DNA of 64,000 nucleotides from Lachnospiraceae bacterium (GTDB taxonomy: Bacteria > Bacillota > Clostridia > Lachnospirales > Lachnospiraceae): assembly GCA_009774175.1 (NCBI GenBank), contig VSNG01000009.1:44654-108653 (forward strand), in the 5' to 3' direction. This document shows positions 52,706-61,174 of the stretch, in pieces; position 1 is the stretch's first letter; every line of letters begins with the position of its first letter. The notes under the pieces were generated by a model. That model had not been told where the DNA came from. It did no database searches and saw only the letters and a list, made by a program, of their open reading frames with translations. Both the position numbers and the translations under genes were made by a program.

Positions 52706-53405
52706 GGTTTGGCGTTGGCGGGTGGCAATAATAGGAAACGACAAGAGGCGTTTCCTATATGGAAGCGTCTATATGAGGATAAAAATGGGCGAATTTTCCA
52801 AATAAAGGAAAAGAGGTTTATGGGTTAGCAGCATCTGGCTGGCAGGCTGCGGCCAACGTGTCGTTCCATGCTATTGCGCTATCTGACCAGGGATGAAACG
52901 CATGTTTTTTTGCGGGCTGATTCGTATTATCAATAGATGACAAGCTTTCTCAAATTATGACAATGAAATCAGTTTGTCTGATGCAGGCGTATTGGGACTT
53001 TATGAACAAGAAATAAATTCCAACGGCGGCATACTTACAAGAAGTCGCAGCCCAACAAGGTCAGAGCAGCGTCTTCAGCTTTTCGCCAGATTGGGGGAGG
53101 GAATGTAGGAATTAACTACTCGGACTTATAAGAAGAGAGCAGGGGCGGCTCTTAACGACAGAGTGGTTGACATAACAGTGACCCTTAACCACATCCCGGT
53201 GGAGAATGGCAGGATTAAAGGGCTGGACGCGCCCTTTGACAGATTGCTTAATGATCCGGGGCAGTAATGGCCGGGGGAAAGCCAGAGATTTATTTTAGAT
53301 TTCTTACAAAGAGCTTTCTCAGGGCCATTTTTGCCTCCTTTTTAAGTCAGTTCCGTATCTGAATGAGAGCGTTCCTTACTTTACAAAGGCGTAAAGTAAA
53401 GAATG
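52706..53405. other. Gene-poor stretch with unassigned coding scraps
   Basis: No intact gene. Scraps with protein-like composition are seen at about 52960-53108 (ISLSDAGVLGLYEQEINSN) and about 53117-53266 (AALNDRVVDITVTLNHIPVE, ending at a stop). I cannot assign either. ACTTTAC/GTAAAGT at about 53381-53400 forms a small dyad just ahead of the IS200 remnant and could be part of its left end. Confidence 0.4.
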
Positions 53406-53546
53406 CTTTTTTGGCATGGGCATTATGTGAGCACAGTTGGATTAAATGAGACGGCAATCAGAAAATATATTCAAGACCAAGAGAAATACGATATCATGCA
53501 GGACAGACTCAGTGTAAAGGAATATGAAGACTCTTTTAAGGGTTAA
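53406..53546 (+). mobile_element. Remnant of an IS200/IS605 TnpA transposase
   Basis: A 46-residue tail reads LFWHGHYVSTVGLNETAIRK and then LSVKEYEDSFKG, which is the C-terminus of IS200-type Y1 transposases, including the helix that normally carries the catalytic Tyr (here in RKYIQDQ). The N-terminal part with the HUH motif is missing. A short hairpin (CCCTTTAGGGG) lies about 20 bases after the stop, as in IS200 right ends. Confidence 0.7.
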
Positions 53547-53644
53547 GGAGAAGTGGTACGAACATCCCTTTAGGGGTTAGGTAACGCGTCAAGTGCAATA
53601 GTGACTTGAACGGAGAGAAAATCAGGAATCCCGCTCCCTCCATT

Positions 53645-53977
53645 TTATAACCTGTTTTTATCACCCCATTCACACATTCCATCTAAAATAGGAATTAGAG
53701 ATTTTCCACGCTCTGTTAAGCTATATTCTACTTTTGGCGGAATTTGTGGATATTCTTTTCTATGTACTAATTGGTCTGCTTCTAATTCTTTTAAAGTGGA
53801 GCTTAAAGTCTTATACGAAATTTCACTGATATATTTTTTCATTTCGTTAAAACGAACGACTCCGAACTCCATTAAAGTATACAAAATAGTCATTTTATAT
53901 TTGCCATTGATTAATGACAATGTATAGCTGAAACCTGTTGTTTCAAGACATTCATTTGAAATGCAGCGTTCACTCAT
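53645..53977 (-). CDS. HxlR-family transcriptional regulator
   Basis: A 110-residue winged-helix regulator. Typical segments are LINGKYKMTILYTLMEFGVVRFNEMKKYI in the N-terminal part, LSSTLKELEADQLVHRKEY for the recognition region, and PPKVEYSLTERGKSLIPIL for the wing. The first Cys (SERCISNEC) could be a redox or electrophile sensor, as in HypR/YodB. The start at 53977 is chosen because AAGGAG is about 7 bases upstream; the longer frame to 54055 has no site. It is divergent from an FMN reductase gene, with a palindrome between them. Confidence 0.88.
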   Translation of the reverse strand: MSERCISNECLETTGFSYTLSLINGKYKMTILYTLMEFGVVRFNEMKKYISEISYKTLSSTLKELEADQLVHRKEYPQIPPKVEYSLTERGKSLIPILDGMCEWGDKNRL

Positions 53978-54015
53978 TTTGCACTCTCCTTTAGGTGAGT
54001 ATATAACTCTATTGT

Positions 54016-54042
54016 AAGTATCGCACTTATATGTGCGTACTT
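54016..54042. promoter_or_regulatory. Palindrome in the HxlR/reductase divergent promoter
   Basis: CGCAC (54022-54026) and GTGCG (54033-54037) flank TTATAT; further out AAGTA (54016-54020) pairs with TACTT (54038-54042), with one unpaired base on the left. The TAC-SCAC-N6-GTGS-TA layout is shared with the dyad behind the HxlR gene at 60423. It is the likely HxlR binding site. Confidence 0.6.
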
Positions 54043-54122
54043 GATTTCGCTTCAATTCTTGCTAAGATTATAATATCAAAAGCAGAGAAAGTCAATCTCA
54101 CAGAATTAGGAGGACATATTTT

Positions 54123-54668
54123 ATGAGCAAAAAAATAGTTGTAATAACGGGAAGTCCCCGGAAAAACGGGAATAGCTTTGCTATGACAGATGCTTTCATC
54201 AAGACAGCCGAAGCAAAGGGTCACACAATCACACGGTTTGACGCTGCATTTAAAAAAGTGGGTGGCTGCCGGGCGTGTGAAACTTGTTTCTCAACTGGAA
54301 AAGCATGTTCTTTTGATGATGATTTCAATACGATCGCACCGGCAATTCTTGAAGCGGATGTTATCGTATTTACCATGCCTGTCTACTGGTATTCTATCCC
54401 GGCGCAGATTAAAGGTGTCATTGACCGTATTTTTTCTATGGTTGTAGGCGGCAAGGATATTGCCGGAAAGGAATGCGCGCTGATTACCTGTTGTGAAGAA
54501 GATGATTTGTCTGTAATGGATGGCGTTCGTATTCCTATTGAGCGTATGGCGGCATTGAATAAATGGAAAATGGTAGGCGAGGTTTTAATTTCCGGCGTAT
54601 TAAATGTTGGCGATATAGACAAAACCGAAGGCTGCAAAAAAGCGGCTGATTTAGCCAATGTAATTTAA
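54123..54668 (+). CDS. NAD(P)H-dependent FMN reductase family protein
   Basis: A 181-residue flavoprotein with the FMN phosphate loop ITGSPRKNGNSFAM (residues 8-21), the Cys segment GGCRACETCFSTGKACSFDDD and the flavin loop TMPVYWYSIPAQIKGVIDR. It probably reduces quinones, nitro compounds or other electrophiles. A divergent HxlR repressor and an intervening palindrome suggest induction by such compounds, as for YodB-controlled reductases. The start has AGGAGG about 6 bases upstream. A broken relative begins 10 bases after its stop. Confidence 0.88.
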   Translation: MSKKIVVITGSPRKNGNSFAMTDAFIKTAEAKGHTITRFDAAFKKVGGCRACETCFSTGKACSFDDDFNTIAPAILEADVIVFTMPVYWYSIPAQIKGVIDRIFSMVVGGKDIAGKECALITCCEEDDLSVMDGVRIPIERMAALNKWKMVGEVLISGVLNVGDIDKTEGCKKAADLANVI

Positions 54669-54678
54669 GGAGATAATT

Positions 54679-54815
54679 ATGAGCAAAAAATCATTATTCT
54701 CAATGGAAGTCCAAGAAAAGCCGGAAACACAACGGCATTAACGGCAGAACTTAAGAAAGGCGCAGAGGAAGCCGGAAACACCGCGACAGAGTTTTTTCTT
54801 GACGGTATGAACATC
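54679..54815 (+). pseudogene. Second FMN reductase, frameshifted and cut by an IS3 remnant
   Basis: A good ribosome site (AAGGAG) precedes ATG-AGC, but a run of six A where seven are needed throws the frame after codon 4. In the shifted frame IIILNGSPRKAGNTTALTAE and ATEFFLDGMNI continue the FMN-binding fold. After DGMNI the sequence passes into IS3-derived DNA and the remaining two-thirds are lost. Confidence 0.8.
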
Positions 54816-55522
54816 TTGAAAACATTTAGAATGGAAAAGCATTGGAAAAGTGCTTTGCGGCGGTGTAATGGCGATGAGATATGGCCGGAACCCGAATTGC
54901 AGGAAGCCCTTCATTAGCAGAGCATATCCTCCTGTTGCTCCAATAACGGATGAAATATCTCCAGATGAGGGTTTTCAGTTCCTCAACTGTCATTCTTTCT
55001 GTGTCGTACCTTCCATAGATGAGCTCCTCCTTAATACGTGCCTGCATGCTTTCGCACCCTGCATTGTCATGGCAGCGTCCACCGGCGCGGTTCATGCTCT
55101 GAAGAATGCCATGCTTTGCAGCCGCCCTTCGGTAACTCGCACTGGTGTACTGTGCTCCCCGGTCAGAGTGGATAGCGGTTTCCCTGAGCGTCGGATATGA
55201 ATGGACTGCGTTATCAAGTGTCTGTTTGCATCAGGATGCTTTCATAATTCCGTTTGGGCTGTGTTTGGGCGGTGTCTGCGTCCGATTTTCTCCATGACGC
55301 GGTAAACCGTTCTCTCGCGTGCGATTTCCTACACGACATCGGCTAAATTCGGATATTTCTAAGGATGGTCATTCTCTGCCCTTTGCAGACTTCCGACGGC
55401 TGGCGGCGAAAACAGTGCTGGCTTTTGTGGGCTTTCTTTTCTTTTTGCCATAATAATACCTCCAGACTGTGTAGTTTTATCTTACATCAGTCTGGAGGTT
55501 TACACAAACTTTGGGATAGTCC
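54816..55522 (-). mobile_element. Degenerate IS3-family element
   Basis: On the minus strand a start region MAKRKESPQKPALFSPPAVG (from about 55452) leads within 300 bases to the C-terminal half of an IS3 integrase: AIHSDRGAQYTSASYRRAAA (from about 55190) and RCHDNAGCESMQARIKEEL with the catalytic Asp and Glu region, then WRYFIRYWSNRRICSAN. Most of orfA and the first half of orfB are deleted and several stops interrupt the rest. A strong dyad CCTCCAGACTG/CAGTCTGGAGG (about 55458-55499) lies next to the right end, which ends in TTTGGGATAGTCCA at 55522. The left end is not clear. Confidence 0.7.
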
Positions 55523-55825
55523 ATTATGTAGGGCTGTTTTGACAGCAACTGTTTGTGTATTACCTAATTTTATTCGTTGCTTCCTGTCCTTAACATAGCA
55601 CCTGGCCTTTTCACGAATTTCATCATTGCAATGAACATCTAATCCGCATTTCAGCAGCCCTAAATCATTTAAGCATGTTGGCAATACGTCAATCGCATCA
55701 GGTGAGTTCGCTGCTGTGAGAATAAATATCGCTTTTGTTTCCGAGGGGGATTTTTGCAGCATATCCGTAAACTGCTTTTCAATTCTTTTCATTTCCAGTC
55801 CTCAGGACGTAAGTATTACATTCAT
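55523..55825 (-). pseudogene. Peptidase E (S51)-like gene broken by TGA and the IS3 element
   Basis: From ATG at 55825, behind GGAGG, the frame reads MNVILTS, then TGA at codon 8 (55802-55804), then in the same frame GLEMKRIEKQFTDMLQKSP and TKAIFILTAANSPDAIDVLP. This resembles the N-terminal half of S51 peptidases or class I glutamine-amidotransferase-like proteins (ILTS-x-GL and IPTAAN motifs). The 3' part is replaced by IS3 sequence at about 55522. An internal ATG (55792) opens a 101-codon frame that ends inside the element. Confidence 0.6.
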
Positions 55826-55896
55826 AATAACAACCTCCATAAATTTTGTTTTTTGATGTTCTGTCTGATGTGCCGTTCTATTGAGCAGTGGAAGAA

Positions 55897-56469
55897 TTAT
55901 CTTGCCGCGTCTGATGCACCATAAGCAAAGCTTACAACTACAGCATTGATGTATTTTTCAAAAGCATCGTAATATTCTTCTTCTGAAATAGTCTTTGTTT
56001 CATTCTCTTTTTCCATGGTATAAGAAACATTTCCATTTTCATCAAATTGCTCATAAATTCCGTCTGCCAGATCAATGGCACCAGATTTATCAACCTCAAA
56101 ACGCTGCATACCGTGACTGGAAGCCGCATAGATGCCTGTTTCATCATAGGAAATAGGATATGCTGTTCCCATACTCTCTATCGTTCCTATATTTTTAACT
56201 TCTTTGTCTATCGGATAATACACATCACATGCAATTGAGGCCTGTTTCCCTGTGCCGTCATCAAACACTTGTGACGTAACAAGTAGAATCGGTAAAGGGG
56301 CATTCGTATGAATCACTGCAAAGAGCTCATTATCCTCCAAGCCGCCAATAGTTTCTTCATAAACATCATTATCTGTACTTCCTATTCCACGGTCTTTTCC
56401 ACATGCGCATAACGAAAAAATGAGCGCACATAAAATGAAACATGAAACAATCTTTTTTACTTTATACAT
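55897..56469 (-). CDS. Lipoprotein of unknown function
   Basis: A 190-residue secreted protein with signal peptide and lipobox (IFSLCACGKDRG), so anchored by its first Cys. The mature part has repeated beta-rich segments (ASIACDVYYPIDKEVKNIG, YPISYDETGIYAASSHGMQR) and a C-terminal helix (EEEYYDAFEKYINAVV). It lies 4 bases after an XRE-type membrane regulator and is probably co-transcribed and perhaps sensed or controlled with it. The start at 56469 begins the signal peptide. No enzymatic motif is seen. Confidence 0.75.
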   Translation of the reverse strand: MYKVKKIVSCFILCALIFSLCACGKDRGIGSTDNDVYEETIGGLEDNELFAVIHTNAPLPILLVTSQVFDDGTGKQASIACDVYYPIDKEVKNIGTIESMGTAYPISYDETGIYAASSHGMQRFEVDKSGAIDLADGIYEQFDENGNVSYTMEKENETKTISEEEYYDAFEKYINAVVVSFAYGASDAAR

Positions 56470-56473
56470 ATTT

Positions 56474-57001
56474 TCAGTCTCCCTTTTTTCTGTTTTCAAT
56501 CACATAACTTATGAACAATACCAGTCCGATCGCACCTGTAATCATGGATGGTATCATTAACCGCATATAATCAACAGGGGCGTTTGCATATTGCCCTGTT
56601 GCGATATATCGGTACAGCATGTACTGAGTACTTAGCGTTGTGCTTTGTAATGCAATCACATATGCGAAATTTAATACGCTGACCATGACAAAAATCAGTC
56701 CGCCTATGAGTAATAGCGTCATTTTCCTATTATGTAGATTTATTTTCATCAAATCTTCTAAAGTGATTTGTTCGTTATTTCTGTTTGTCACACTTGTTTC
56801 CGCCTCCCCTAGTAAATCATCTAACGACACATGAAAAATCCTGCTTAGTTTAACGATACTTTCCAAATCAGGAGAAGTGCCGTCTGACTCCCACTTGGAA
56901 ATCGTCTGTCTGGACACATCAATTTTCTCTGCTAATTGTTCCTGTGTCATTCCTGAAAGTTTTCTTAATTGGTTGAGTTTATTTCCAATTTTCATTTTCA
57001 T
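56474..57001 (-). CDS. XRE-family regulator with C-terminal membrane helices
   Basis: A 175-residue protein: an N-terminal helix-turn-helix (residues 3-60, LRKLSGMTQEQLAEKIDVSRQTISKWE) is followed by two transmembrane segments (about 92-115, LLLIGGLIFVMVSVLNFAYV, and 143-165, SMITGAIGLVLFISYVI). Membrane-tethered XRE regulators of this layout often control small membrane-stress operons. GGAGG lies 3 bases before the ATG at 57001 and 9 before a second in-frame ATG at 56995, which may be the real start. The lipoprotein gene follows directly. Confidence 0.82.
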   Translation of the reverse strand: MKMKIGNKLNQLRKLSGMTQEQLAEKIDVSRQTISKWESDGTSPDLESIVKLSRIFHVSLDDLLGEAETSVTNRNNEQITLEDLMKINLHNRKMTLLLIGGLIFVMVSVLNFAYVIALQSTTLSTQYMLYRYIATGQYANAPVDYMRLMIPSMITGAIGLVLFISYVIENRKKGD

Positions 57002-57227
57002 TGTCCTCCTTTCTGTGTGATTATAAAAAATTTCCGCTATTTTGTCTATCAACATATCTTTACATTTGGGCTCAATATGGCGACATTAGGGAAAATCTCG
57101 CAATTTTCTCTCATTTTATATTTTTCTATTGAGGGACAGTCAGTGTTTATAAAAACCGCATTGGAATCATTCAATTTTCCGATTATAATTATATGACGGT
57201 AATATTACAGAAAGGACGGGAGAATTT

Positions 57228-57308
57228 ATGGAATATATGCCTGCACCACAGGCAGCAGAAAAATGGGGTTTCCGTGATAGCATAATGCGGAAAGGTAAAA
57301 GGATGTAG
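57228..57308 (+). pseudogene. Truncated helix-turn-helix start (26 codons)
   Basis: Behind AAAGGACGGGAG an ATG opens EYMPAPQAAEKWGFRDSIMR and stops after 26 codons. The AAEKWG pattern matches the start of small Fic-associated or excisionase-like helix-turn-helix proteins (AEKWGISERRV in relatives). Downstream scraps (PADTDTESLQSP) may be the eroded rest. The region 57309-57488 shows nothing else. Confidence 0.4.
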
Positions 57309-57488
57309 GATATCAGGGTGTCTTCTTCCCCGGCAGATACAGACACGGAAAGCCTACAAAGTCCGTAAACACGGAGTTTTTGGCACTACATAGCTTTCAG
57401 AGTTACATTATTTCCATGTGCTTTTAAGGTCCCTATGATAGTATACAGAACAATGGTAAAAACAAAATGAAAAAATGATAACAGGAGA

Positions 57489-57516
57489 AAAGGGCTACTC
57501 GATGGCTCTTTTTTTG
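57489..57516 (+). terminator. Rho-independent terminator
   Basis: AAAAGGGC pairs with GCTCTTTT (one G-T pair) over a 9-base loop, followed by a T run. It probably ended a gene now lost upstream. Confidence 0.5.
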
Positions 57517-57711
57517 TAATTCATGAATTTCTTTATTTCTAAAATAGAACATTCAAACATCATCAAATCCCCCAATGCACACAAAACCGTTTGTTTTTGT
57601 CCAGATAACCACCACGGGAAATAAAACCGATAAATCTGAAAAATGAAGATATTTTACAAGACGCAGGAAAAAATAAGATGTAAAATGGCTTTTGACAAGG
57701 AGGTAATCCAC

Positions 57712-58635
57712 ATGAAGAAAGAAATAAGGACAGTGGTATATGATGATGAATTGAGGATGGAGGCATACCGATTTGAGGGGATTGTGCAGCCTTTTCCAAG
57801 CCATTTCCATGAGCATTATGTTATTGGTTTTGTGGAGGATGGGGAGCGTGTGCTTTCGTGCCGTGACAGGGAATATGCCATAGAGGAAGGGAGCATTGTG
57901 CTTTTTAATCCGGGTGACAGCCATGCCTGCGTACAGAGTGATGAAGGGACGTTTGATTACCGGGGTTTTAACATTTCAAAGGAGGTCATGTTCGATCTGG
58001 CGGAGGAAGTTACCGGGAAACGGGAGCTTCCGGGATTTTCAAGAAATGTCATCTGTGATGAGGAGATAGCCTGCCACCTGCGCCTACTGCATGAGATGGT
58101 CATGAAAGGAACGGAGGAGTTTAAGAAAGAGGAAACATTGCTGTTCCTGCTTTCATACCTCATCCAGAATTATGGGAAGCCATTTGAAAGCTGCATCCCG
58201 GAGTGCAGGCAGGAGATTGAAAAAGCCTGCGAATATATGACAGCGCATTTTACGGAGCGCATTTATTTAGACCAGATATGCCGCCATGCGGGACTTAGCA
58301 AATCAACGCTGCTGCGGGCCTTTACGAAGGAAAAAGGAGTCACGCCGTACCGATACCTTGAGACAGTCCGCATCAATGAGGCAAAGAAGCTGTTATCGGA
58401 AGGTGTTCCGCCAGTGGAGGCGGCCATAAGGACAGGGTTCTCAGACCAGAGCCATTTTACTAATTATTTTAACCAGTTTATAGGGCTTGCGCCGGGTACT
58501 TACCGTGAAATATTCTCGGAAAAAGACGGGGACAGCGTGAATGAAAATACCATTCACGCGGAAGAACCGTCCGCAATGCGGACTTGCTGCAAGCAGCATT
58601 CTTCCCTGCTTGGTGAGATGAAGGAGGGGCGCTGA
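57712..58635 (+). CDS. AraC-family regulator with N-terminal cupin sensor
   Basis: A 307-residue regulator. An N-terminal cupin-like ligand domain (about 15-100, FPSHFHEHYVIGFVEDGER and GSIVLFNPGDSHAC) precedes two AraC helix-turn-helix motifs (about 190-285, IYLDQICRHAGLSKSTLLRA and PVEAAIRTGFSDQSHFTNYF). The start at 57712 is set by AAGGAGG at 7 bases. Its stop codon directly abuts the ATG of the EamA exporter, so the two are coupled; the regulator probably controls export of the compound it senses. Confidence 0.9.
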   Translation: MKKEIRTVVYDDELRMEAYRFEGIVQPFPSHFHEHYVIGFVEDGERVLSCRDREYAIEEGSIVLFNPGDSHACVQSDEGTFDYRGFNISKEVMFDLAEEVTGKRELPGFSRNVICDEEIACHLRLLHEMVMKGTEEFKKEETLLFLLSYLIQNYGKPFESCIPECRQEIEKACEYMTAHFTERIYLDQICRHAGLSKSTLLRAFTKEKGVTPYRYLETVRINEAKKLLSEGVPPVEAAIRTGFSDQSHFTNYFNQFIGLAPGTYREIFSEKDGDSVNENTIHAEEPSAMRTCCKQHSSLLGEMKEGR

Positions 58636-59535
58636 ATGTGGAATAGGAAATCAGCCGGGCATCTGGCGGCGCTGTTCACCATCATCATATGGGGGACGAC
58701 ATTCATATCCACCAAAGTCCTGCTTACGGATTTTAAGCCGGTGGAAATACTGTTCTTCCGCTTTGTCATGGGATTTGCGGCACTCTTTTTGGTTTGCCCG
58801 CACCGTATGAAGGGAGTGGAGCGTAAGCAGGAGCTGACTTTTGTGCTGGCGGGACTGTGTGGGATATGCTTGTATTACCTGCTGGAGAATATCGCGCTTA
58901 CATATACGATGGCGTCCAACGTGGGAGTCATCATCTCGGTTGCGCCGTTTTTCACGGCGATCCTGTCACGCCTGTTCCTAAAATCAGAAGGGAAGCTAAG
59001 AGCAAATTTTTTCATAGGCTTTGTGGTGGCGATGGCGGGTGCCCTGCTGATCAGCTTTAACGGCTCCCGGATGGAACTCAACCCGATGGGGGATTTGCTG
59101 GCAGTCCTTGCGGCTTTTGTGTGGGCGTGCTATTCCATACTGACAAGGAAGATCAGCAGCTTTGGTTGCCCGGTCATACTCACCACGCGGAGAACGTTCT
59201 TTTACGGCATCCTGTTCATGGTTCCAGCATTGTTCCTTTTCGATTTTGAAGTCGGGCTGGAACGGTTTGCGGATATGACGCATCTGCTCAATATCCTGTA
59301 TCTTGGGTTGGGGGCATCCGCACTCTGCTTCGTCACATGGAACCTTGCGGTAAAGGTGCTTGGCGCGGTCAAGACCAGCGTCTATATTTACATGGTTCCC
59401 GTCATAACGATTGTGACCTCCGTGCTGGTGCTGAAGGAGCCGGTGACGTGGGTTTCCGTTATGGGGACGGTCCTGGCGGTTGCGGGGCTTTTCCTTTCTG
59501 AATATAGCGGGAAAGGAAGTGGGAACAGTGAATGA
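58636..59535 (+). CDS. EamA/DMT-family membrane transporter
   Basis: A 299-residue protein with ten transmembrane helices in two EamA repeats. The first repeat starts HLAALFTIIIWGTTFISTKVL, the second MGDLLAVLAAFVWACYSILT, and the end has AVKTSVYIYMVPVITIVTSV, all typical of RhaT/YdcZ-like drug/metabolite exporters. It begins immediately after the AraC regulator's stop codon. A 35-codon frame overlaps its 3' end. Substrate unknown. Confidence 0.9.
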   Translation: MWNRKSAGHLAALFTIIIWGTTFISTKVLLTDFKPVEILFFRFVMGFAALFLVCPHRMKGVERKQELTFVLAGLCGICLYYLLENIALTYTMASNVGVIISVAPFFTAILSRLFLKSEGKLRANFFIGFVVAMAGALLISFNGSRMELNPMGDLLAVLAAFVWACYSILTRKISSFGCPVILTTRRTFFYGILFMVPALFLFDFEVGLERFADMTHLLNILYLGLGASALCFVTWNLAVKVLGAVKTSVYIYMVPVITIVTSVLVLKEPVTWVSVMGTVLAVAGLFLSEYSGKGSGNSE

Positions 59536-59635
59536 GCCTGCGATAAGGACGGAGGAGCAGATCATCAGCCTGTTCTCCGACAGGGAAGCTTTAATCTGCC
59601 GGGTATGGGCTGGAAAAATGCGGCGTGGTCGGTGA
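59528..59635 (+). CDS. Short 35-residue frame, possible remnant
   Basis: A GTG-started frame overlapping the EamA stop by 8 bases encodes EPAIRTEEQIISLFSDREAL and a basic tail. The beginning faintly resembles the N-terminus of aminoglycoside 6-adenylyltransferases (RTEQEI...), which would make it a remnant, but the match is too short to rely on. It ends one base before the DUF2000 ATG. Confidence 0.25.
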   Translation: MNEPAIRTEEQIISLFSDREALICRVWAGKMRRGR

Positions 59636-60127
59636 ATGGAATTTAACAACGGATACCAGGGGACTTTGCATGAAAGAGAAAGTGCAGGGCGGGCTGTTCA
59701 TGAAAAACGGGAACGCGGGACGGAATATGTCATGGCGATTGATGAGAACCTGCCGCTTGGCATCATAGCGAACACGGCGGCTATTATGGGCATTACGCTG
59801 GGGAAGCAGATGCCGGAGGTCGTAGGTGCGGATGTGTACGACAGGACGGGAAACGGGCATTTGGGGATTATAGAATTCCCGGTGCCGATTTTAAAAGGAA
59901 ATGTGGAGGTGATCAAATCTATCAGTGAAAAGCTGTATGAGCCGGAGTTTACGGACTTGACGGTGGTGGATTTTTCAGACCTTGCGCAGGGGTGCAAGAC
60001 CTATGATGAGTTTATTGAAAAGATGAAGGATGTTTCAGAAACGGAACTGAATTATTATGGGGTTGCTATCTGCGGGGCGAAAAAGAAGGTAAACAAATTG
60101 ACGGGAAGTATGGCGCTGCTGAGATAA
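59636..60127 (+). CDS. DUF2000 family protein
   Basis: A 163-codon frame of which the last 131 residues form a DUF2000 domain: MAIDENLPLGIIANTAAIMG, GADVYDRTGNGHLGIIEFPV and ELNYYGVAICGAKKKVNKLT. The family is small, cytosolic and of unknown biochemical role. The first 32 residues (MEFNNGYQGTLHERESAGR...) are not family-like and could derive from a fusion with the tail of a lost gene; an internal ATG at 59732 may be the true start. A weak terminator (GAGGGC/GGCTCTTTT) lies near 60252-60276. Confidence 0.75.
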   Translation: MEFNNGYQGTLHERESAGRAVHEKRERGTEYVMAIDENLPLGIIANTAAIMGITLGKQMPEVVGADVYDRTGNGHLGIIEFPVPILKGNVEVIKSISEKLYEPEFTDLTVVDFSDLAQGCKTYDEFIEKMKDVSETELNYYGVAICGAKKKVNKLTGSMALLR

Positions 60128-60145
60128 AGGGTATACAAAAGCTAA

Positions 60146-60309
60146 CCGCCGCAGATGACTTACCACCATATGCGGCGGCCTGCCGTTTCTGCAGGCAGGT
60201 CTGATAGAAGAAAACCACTTGGAAAGCGGGGAAATCAGCGAAAATGTACGAAGAGGGCTGCTTGACGGCTCTTTTCTGCTTTCCATTCCCGAAAAATAGT
60301 CGTTTCGTG
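60146..60309 (+). repeat. Intergenic repeat block, copy 1
   Basis: The block starts with a hairpin CCGCCGCA (60146-60153) / TGCGGCGG (60171-60178), whose right arm lies in CATATGCGGCGG followed by CCTGCC. It ends with ATAGTCGTTTCGTG (60296-60309). The same landmarks in the same order recur at 62918-63026, each time just ahead of an HxlR gene or between HxlR-linked genes. The inner parts differ. Confidence 0.5.
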
Positions 60310-60422
60310 CAATGGGGTGAAAAACAGAAAAATTTTATGGTATAATTCAGTGGATGCTCTTACTTTAGCGGGAACGGTATCCTGCCGAAGTAATAAGAAA
60401 CAGTGGAAAGGGGCATCAGCTT

Positions 60423-60788
60423 ATGAAAATGCGGACAGAATACACCTGCCCTTTGGAATTGGTGCATGACATGATTAAAGGGAAATGGAAACCGATCATC
60501 TTATGGCGGCTGCGTCTAGGGGCGACATCCCTGGCGAAGCTGGAACGTGACATAGACGGCATTACACAGAAAATGTTGTTGGAGCAGTTAAGGGAACTGA
60601 TGGATTACGGATTTGTGGAAAAAAAGTCCTATGAGGGATACCCGCTCCGGGTGGAATATTCTTTAACGGATGATATGGGAATGAAAATATTGGAGGCGTT
60701 AAGGATCATACAGCATATAGGGATTGACTATCTGAAAGCAAACGGCATGGAACATATCCTGGAGGAAAAAGGAGTAGTGCCGGATTAG
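60423..60788 (+). CDS. HxlR-family transcriptional regulator
   Basis: A 121-residue winged-helix protein: CPLELVHDMIKGKWKPIILWRL at the N-terminus with the conserved Cys and Gly-Lys-Trp-Lys, ITQKMLLEQLRELMDYGFVEKK for recognition and YPLRVEYSLTDDMGMKILEAL for the wing. The ribosome site is AAAGGGG at 9 bases. A perfect palindrome starts immediately after its stop codon and sits upstream of the broken PEBP gene, so the regulator probably controlled that gene. One of three HxlR genes in the window. Confidence 0.9.
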   Translation: MKMRTEYTCPLELVHDMIKGKWKPIILWRLRLGATSLAKLERDIDGITQKMLLEQLRELMDYGFVEKKSYEGYPLRVEYSLTDDMGMKILEALRIIQHIGIDYLKANGMEHILEEKGVVPD

Positions 60789-60808
60789 TACCCACGAAAA
60801 AGTGGGTA
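60789..60808. promoter_or_regulatory. Perfect palindrome after the HxlR gene
   Basis: TACCCAC (60789-60795) and GTGGGTA (60802-60808) flank GAAAAA. It matches the TAC-SCAC-N6-GTGS layout of the dyad beside the HxlR gene at 53645 and lies about 60 bases before the PEBP remnant. Likely an HxlR operator. Confidence 0.6.
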
Positions 60809-60869
60809 ATTTACTGTCCGGGAACCGCCGCTTAAAATATCATCATAAATCGAATTGGAGGATTCAAAG

Positions 60870-61174
60870 ATGAATGTTACAAGCAGCGGTATTATAAACG
60901 GAGTAATCCAGCCCCAATATGGCGGGCATGGGGCGCAGTTCAATGAAAACGGTATAGCTGGACGAGTATACAGGGCGGAGAGCAGTCTGCGGAGCTTTCC
61001 TGTTATTACGGTGGGATGACGCCGCCGGATAAACCGCACATTTATGAACTTCATGTGTATGCCTTGGATAAGATGCTGGATTTGGCGAGGGGCTTTCTGC
61101 TGAACGAACTTTACCGTGAAATGGACGGGCATATCTTAGACAAGTTTACACTGAAAGGGATATATGAAAATTAA
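60870..61174 (+). pseudogene. YbhB/YbcL (PEBP, Raf-kinase-inhibitor-like) gene with internal deletion
   Basis: The N-terminus MNVTSSGIINGVIQPQYGGH and QFNENGIAG matches YbhB/YbcL proteins. About 25 codons later, in another frame, the C-terminus appears as SCYYGGMTPPDKPHIYELHV and REMDGHILDKFTLKGIYEN. The middle (about half of the usual 160-190 residues, with the ligand-site motifs) is gone. The ends are well preserved, so the deletion looks recent. Confidence 0.8.

Noticed and set aside
54826..55200. An intact IS3 transposase gene
   Set aside because: Only the C-terminal integrase part is open; orfA and the first half of orfB are deleted and stops interrupt the rest.
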